From positions 1-8,859 of the forward strand of contig JAHHSD010000059.1 of NCBI GenBank assembly GCA_020025425.1: 8,859 bases of DNA. The letters run 5' to 3'. This document shows, piece by piece, positions 5,987 to 8,859 of this stretch. The position numbers were made by a program, and so were the translations under genes. The notes beneath the pieces are model-generated. The model was not told the origin of the DNA and did not search any database. It saw nothing but the letters and a program-made list of their open reading frames with translations. Position 1 is the stretch's first letter, and each line of letters starts with the position of its first letter. The DNA comes from Oscillospiraceae bacterium (GTDB lineage: Bacteria; Bacillota; Clostridia; Oscillospirales; Oscillospiraceae).

Positions 5987-7159
5987 TTAGTGATGGAACA
6001 GGCGCACACCGGTGAAGGCCATGACCATATCGTGCTTGTCGGCGGTGGCGATGACCTGGTCGTCGCGGATGGAGCCGCCGGGCTGGGCGATGTACTTCAC
6101 GCCGGACTTGAAGGCGCGCTCCACGTTGTCGCCGAAGGGGAAGAAGGCGTCAGAGCCCACGGTCACACCGGACATCTGGGCGATCCAGGCCTTTTTCTCC
6201 TCCTCGGTCAGCACCTCGGGACGGACCTTGAAGGTGTTCTGCCACACACCCTCGGCCAGCACATCGTCGTGCTCGTCGGAGATGTAGATGTCGATGGCGT
6301 TGTCCCGGTCGGGGCGGCGGATGCCGTCCACGAACTGGAGGCCCAGCACCTTGGGATGCTGGCGCAGCCACCAGATGTCGGCCTTGTTGCCGGCCAGACG
6401 GGTGCAGTGGATGCGGCTCTGCTGACCGGCGCCCACGCCGATGGTCTGGCCGTTCTTCACATAGCACACGGAGTTGGACTGGGTGTACTTCAGGGTGATG
6501 AGGGACAGGAGCATGTCGTTCTTGGCCTGCTCGGACAGGTCCTTGTTGGCGGTGACCACGTTCTCCAGCATGGACTTCTCGATGGGCAGATCGTTGTAGC
6601 CCTGCTCGAAGGTGATGCCGAAGATGTTGCGGCGCTCAATGGGGGCGGGCTGGTAGTCGGGGTCAATGGCCACCACGTTGTAGCCGCCCTTGCGCTTGGT
6701 CTTGAGGATCTCCAGGGCCTCGTCGGTGTAGCCGGGGGCGATGATGCCGTCGGACACCTCACCGGCCAGAAAACGGGCGGTGTCGGCGTCACATACGTCG
6801 CTCAGGGCGGCCCAGTCGCCGAAGGAGCACAGACGATCGGCGCCCCGGGCGCGGATGTAGGCGCAGGCGATGGGGGACAGCTCACCCTCGGGGGCAAAGA
6901 AGATCTTGCGCTCCACGTCGCTCAGGGGCAGACCCAGGGCGGCGCCGGCGGGGGAGACATGCTTGAAGGAGGCTGCGGCGGGCAGGCCGGTGGCCTGCTT
7001 CAGGGCCTTGACCAGCTGCCAGGAGTTGAGGGCGTCCATGAAGTTGATGTAGCCGGGACGGCCATTGAGCACCTGGAGGGGCAGCTCGCCCTGCTCCATA
7101 AAGATCCGGGCGGGCTTCTGGTTGGGGTTGCAGCCGTATTTCAGTTCCAGTTCAGTCAT
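5987..7159 (-). CDS. purH: Stand-alone AICAR formyltransferase (PurH C-terminal domain only)
   Basis: This 390-residue enzyme transfers a formyl group from 10-formyl-THF to AICAR to form FAICAR, the penultimate step to IMP. It corresponds only to the transformylase part of bifunctional PurH; the N-terminal MGS-like IMP cyclohydrolase domain is absent. Key motifs are FKHVSPAGAA (65-74) with the catalytic K66-H67 pair, QSNSV (227-231), GVGAGQQSRI (241-250), GSDAFFPFGD (335-344), QPGGSIRDD (359-367) and the family's terminal FTGVRLFHH. The ATG at 7159 is chosen because AAGGA (7170-7174) lies 10 nt upstream and MTELELKYGCNPNQ is the expected N-terminus. An in-frame GTG at 7192 overlaps the preceding stop as GTGA but has no better support. 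The missing cyclohydrolase activity is supplied by the next gene upstream. Confidence 0.94.
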   Translation of the reverse strand: MTELELKYGCNPNQKPARIFMEQGELPLQVLNGRPGYINFMDALNSWQLVKALKQATGLPAAASFKHVSPAGAALGLPLSDVERKIFFAPEGELSPIACAYIRARGADRLCSFGDWAALSDVCDADTARFLAGEVSDGIIAPGYTDEALEILKTKRKGGYNVVAIDPDYQPAPIERRNIFGITFEQGYNDLPIEKSMLENVVTANKDLSEQAKNDMLLSLITLKYTQSNSVCYVKNGQTIGVGAGQQSRIHCTRLAGNKADIWWLRQHPKVLGLQFVDGIRRPDRDNAIDIYISDEHDDVLAEGVWQNTFKVRPEVLTEEEKKAWIAQMSGVTVGSDAFFPFGDNVERAFKSGVKYIAQPGGSIRDDQVIATADKHDMVMAFTGVRLFHH

Positions 7160-7169
7160 GTAAAGCAGA

Positions 7170-7175
7170 TCCTTT
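7170..7175 (-). promoter_or_regulatory. Ribosome binding site deciding the purH start
   Basis: On the minus strand AAAGGA lies 10 nt before the ATG at 7159, supporting that start over the in-frame GTG at 7192. A small inverted repeat lies 2 nt upstream of it. Confidence 0.6.
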
Positions 7176-7177
7176 CT

Positions 7178-7192
7178 GTGAGCCGGGCTCAC
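7178..7192 (-). repeat. Short inverted repeat over the cyclohydrolase stop codon
   Basis: GTGAGCC and GGCTCAC flank a single central G, so in RNA it would fold as about 5 bp with a 5-nt loop. It covers the stop codon of the IMP cyclohydrolase gene (7189-7191) and sits just upstream of the purH ribosome binding site. It may tie purH initiation to ribosomes finishing the upstream gene, but could be chance. Confidence 0.4.
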
Positions 7193-7896
7193 TGATGCTT
7201 GTTGATGATGACGCTCTCGGAGTTTCCGGAGGCCAGATCAATGTACTCCACATACAGGGAGACCTTGTTGTCCTCATTGAGGCTGTCCCACAGCGCCTTG
7301 GCCAGGTCGTCGGCGTTCTCAGCGGCGACATGCACCCGGCGGGGCTCCCCGTCAAAGGAGGGCAGGGGGTCCAGGTTCTCCTGATAGGTGTGAATCAGGC
7401 GGCCCTCGCCGGCGGCGGGGGCGTCGTACTCATAGAAATAGCGGTGGTTGCCGCTGGGGTCGCCGTCGACGGACTTGAGGATGGACAGGCAGAAGGAGCC
7501 GTCCTGCTCCACCACGCCGGAGATCCGGGGGGTGTAGTTGTCGGGGTCGGGCTCAAACTGGCGGGTCCGGAGGGCGTCGATGTAGGTCTTGCCCTGGACC
7601 AGGCCGTCCCGGACGGTGTCGGTCTGGTCGCCGTTGGTGACTACGGTGACCTTGCCCACCTTGCGCACAGGGTGGTAGATGATGAGGGAGGGGTCGGTCA
7701 TCTTGGACTCGTCAAAGGCGCGGGTGCGGATGCCGTCCTCGGTCTCCTCGAAGATGCGGTTGCGGCTGTTCTCGCTGCGGCCCATGATAAAGTAGGCGAT
7801 GACCGCCTTCTTGTTGTCGGCGGAGCGGCCCAGCAGGATGCCGCGGCCGGGATAAGGGAGGGAGGACAGGTAGTCCTTGCAGTCGATCAGTTTCAT
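7189..7896 (-). CDS. purO: IMP cyclohydrolase, PurO family (archaeal type)
   Basis: This 235-residue protein matches the PurO-type IMP cyclohydrolase family (Pfam IMP_cyclohyd), which closes the ring of FAICAR to give IMP, the last step of the pathway. It is unrelated to the N-terminal domain of bacterial PurH. Recognisable blocks are YPGRGILLGRS (15-25), YFIMGRSENSRNRIF (35-49), VTNGDQTDTV (86-95) and DNYTPRISGVV (119-129). These parallel the SSRS-PNR, NG-TD and YNTPRIAGV motifs recalled from archaeal PurO. There is no signal peptide or membrane segment. Its length is somewhat above the roughly 200 residues of archaeal enzymes. It lies directly between purN and the cyclohydrolase-less purH, which strongly supports the role. 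AAAGGAG (7909-7915) lies 12 nt before the ATG and 6 nt after the purN stop. Confidence 0.9.
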   Translation of the reverse strand: MKLIDCKDYLSSLPYPGRGILLGRSADNKKAVIAYFIMGRSENSRNRIFEETEDGIRTRAFDESKMTDPSLIIYHPVRKVGKVTVVTNGDQTDTVRDGLVQGKTYIDALRTRQFEPDPDNYTPRISGVVEQDGSFCLSILKSVDGDPSGNHRYFYEYDAPAAGEGRLIHTYQENLDPLPSFDGEPRRVHVAAENADDLAKALWDSLNEDNKVSLYVEYIDLASGNSESVIINKHQ

Positions 7897-7921
7897 TTGT
7901 ATATAACGCTCCTTTATTTCC

Positions 7922-8554
7922 TTACTCGGGCAGGATGCGGACCACGCGGCCCTCCACCTTCAGCCTGTCCTGACAGAACAGGGAGACGGCCTGGGGCAGC
8001 AGCTTCCATTCGCACTGCTCCATGATACGGCGCTGGAGGACCTCCGGGGTGTCGTCGGGGAGGACGTCCACCGCCTTTTGCAGGACGATGGGGCCGCCGT
8101 CGCACTCCTCACTGACGAAGTGGACGGTGGCGCCGGACAGCTTGACCCCGTATGCCAGGGCCTTCTCGTGGACGTGGAGGCCGTAGCAGCCCGGTCCGGC
8201 AAAGGAGGGGATGAGGGCGGGATGGATGTTCAGGATGGCGTTGGGGTAGGCCTGCACCATCTCGCCGGTGAGGATGGTCATAAAGCCGGCCAGCACCACC
8301 AGGTCGATGTTCAGCTCATGGAGCTTGTCCACCAGAGCCACGGTCATGGCCTGGCTGGAGGGGTAGTCCTTCCGGGCCACTACATAGCCGGAGATGCCGG
8401 CCTTGGCGGCCCGCTCCAGGGCGTAGGCCTCGGGGGTGGAGGCGATGACGGCGGAAATCTGTCCGTTGACGATCTCTCCCCGGGCCTGGGCGTCAATGAG
8501 GGCCTGAAGGTTGGTGCCTCCGCCGGAAACCAGGACAGCAATATTCTTTGCCAT
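7922..8554 (-). CDS. purN: Phosphoribosylglycinamide formyltransferase (GAR transformylase)
   Basis: PurN transfers a formyl group from 10-formyl-THF to GAR, giving FGAR in the third step of purine synthesis. The 210-residue length is normal. The phosphate-binding N-terminus reads VLVSGGGTNLQALID. The catalytic triad is visible as N109 and H111 in ILNIHPALIPSF, and D152 in HFVSEECDGGPIVLQ. The folate-site strand VVLAGFMTIL (86-95) is also present. GAGGGA at 8559-8564 lies 4 nt before the ATG at 8554. The gene begins 12 nt after the purM stop and ends 25 nt before the IMP cyclohydrolase start, so it is an internal gene of the operon. Confidence 0.96.
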   Translation of the reverse strand: MAKNIAVLVSGGGTNLQALIDAQARGEIVNGQISAVIASTPEAYALERAAKAGISGYVVARKDYPSSQAMTVALVDKLHELNIDLVVLAGFMTILTGEMVQAYPNAILNIHPALIPSFAGPGCYGLHVHEKALAYGVKLSGATVHFVSEECDGGPIVLQKAVDVLPDDTPEVLQRRIMEQCEWKLLPQAVSLFCQDRLKVEGRVVRILPE

Positions 8555-8566
8555 AGTGTCCCTCGC

Positions 8567-8859
8567 TTACAGCAGAACGACGCTCTCGCTGCCGGCGACC
8601 ACCTCACCGATCTGGTAGGCCTGCTCGCCGGCGTCCTTCAGGATGGCCAGGGCCTGCTGGGCCTGGGCAGCGGGCATAGCCAGGATCATGCCGATGCCCA
8701 TGTTGAAGGTGTTGTACATGTCCCGGGTGGGGATGTCGCCGGTTTTCTGGATCAGCTGGAAGATGGGCAGGGTGGGGAAGGAGTCCAGCTTGATCTGGGC
8801 GGTCAGGCCCTCGGTCATCATGCGGGGCACGTTCTCATAGAAGCCGCCGCCGGTGATGT
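8567..8859 (-). CDS. purM: Phosphoribosylformylglycinamidine cyclo-ligase (AIR synthetase), C-terminal part
   Basis: The frame enters from the right edge, and only the last 96 complete codons are present. It reads ITGGGFYENVPRM, the characteristic PurM C-terminal block. QIKLDSFPTLPIFQLIQKTG, then NTFNMGIGMILAM and the closing GEVVAGSESVVLL follow. PurM converts FGAM to AIR with ATP in the fifth step of the pathway and is an ATP-binding dimer of the PurM/PurL/SelD superfamily. The start and the ATP-binding N-domain lie outside the window. purN follows after 12 nt, the common purM-purN order in Firmicutes. Confidence 0.96.
   Translation of the reverse strand, partial: ITGGGFYENVPRMMTEGLTAQIKLDSFPTLPIFQLIQKTGDIPTRDMYNTFNMGIGMILAMPAAQAQQALAILKDAGEQAYQIGEVVAGSESVVLL

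Noticed and set aside
4667..7195. Long plus-strand open frames of about 400 codons opposite purD and purH
   Set aside because: Their products are G/H/V/L-rich low-complexity sequence with no domain. They are antisense shadows produced by the codon bias of the G+C-rich purine genes.
7195..8025. Plus-strand open frame opposite the IMP cyclohydrolase and purN
   Set aside because: It is a G/V/L/D-rich shadow with no motif; the minus-strand genes are clearly coding.

Overview
The window looks like chromosome from a G+C-rich, spore-forming member of the Firmicutes, most likely an Oscillospiraceae-type Clostridia relative (Flavonifractor/Pseudoflavonifractor-like). This is an inference from three things: a yabQ-divIC-yabR-type cluster typical of endospore formers, strong AAAGGAG-type ribosome binding sites, and G+C-rich coding sequence with A+T-richer gaps. 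No rRNA, tRNA, CRISPR, insertion sequence or phage gene was seen.

The plus-strand half (1 to about 3852) begins with the 3' part of a YabQ-like spore cortex membrane protein. It is followed by a DivIC/FtsB-family division protein and a YabR-like S1-domain RNA-binding protein, in the same order as in Bacillus subtilis. A strong intrinsic terminator closes that unit. Next come a metal-dependent amidohydrolase, a long-form ribosome hibernation promoting factor (hpf) with its own extended -10 promoter and a structured leader, and a cytidylate-kinase-like P-loop protein. Two hairpins at 3885-3976, one of them clearly bidirectional, separate this half from the convergent minus-strand genes.

The minus-strand half (8859 down to 3978) is the distal part of a de novo purine operon, read in the order purM (partial), purN, a PurO-type IMP cyclohydrolase, a stand-alone AICAR transformylase (purH C-terminal domain only), purD, and a HAD phosphatase whose start overlaps the purD stop. 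Together these supply GAR synthetase, GAR transformylase, AIR synthetase and the last two steps to IMP. The last two steps are unusual: the usual bifunctional bacterial PurH is replaced by two adjacent genes, with the cyclohydrolase from the family first known in archaea. A terminator-like hairpin between purH and purD may reduce expression of purD and the HAD gene relative to the upstream genes.

Most of the window is ordinary housekeeping. The points most worth a second look are the split purH/PurO arrangement, the 200-nt out-of-frame overlap of yabQ with divIC, the purH-purD hairpin, and the structured hpf leader. No wholly new system was recognised.
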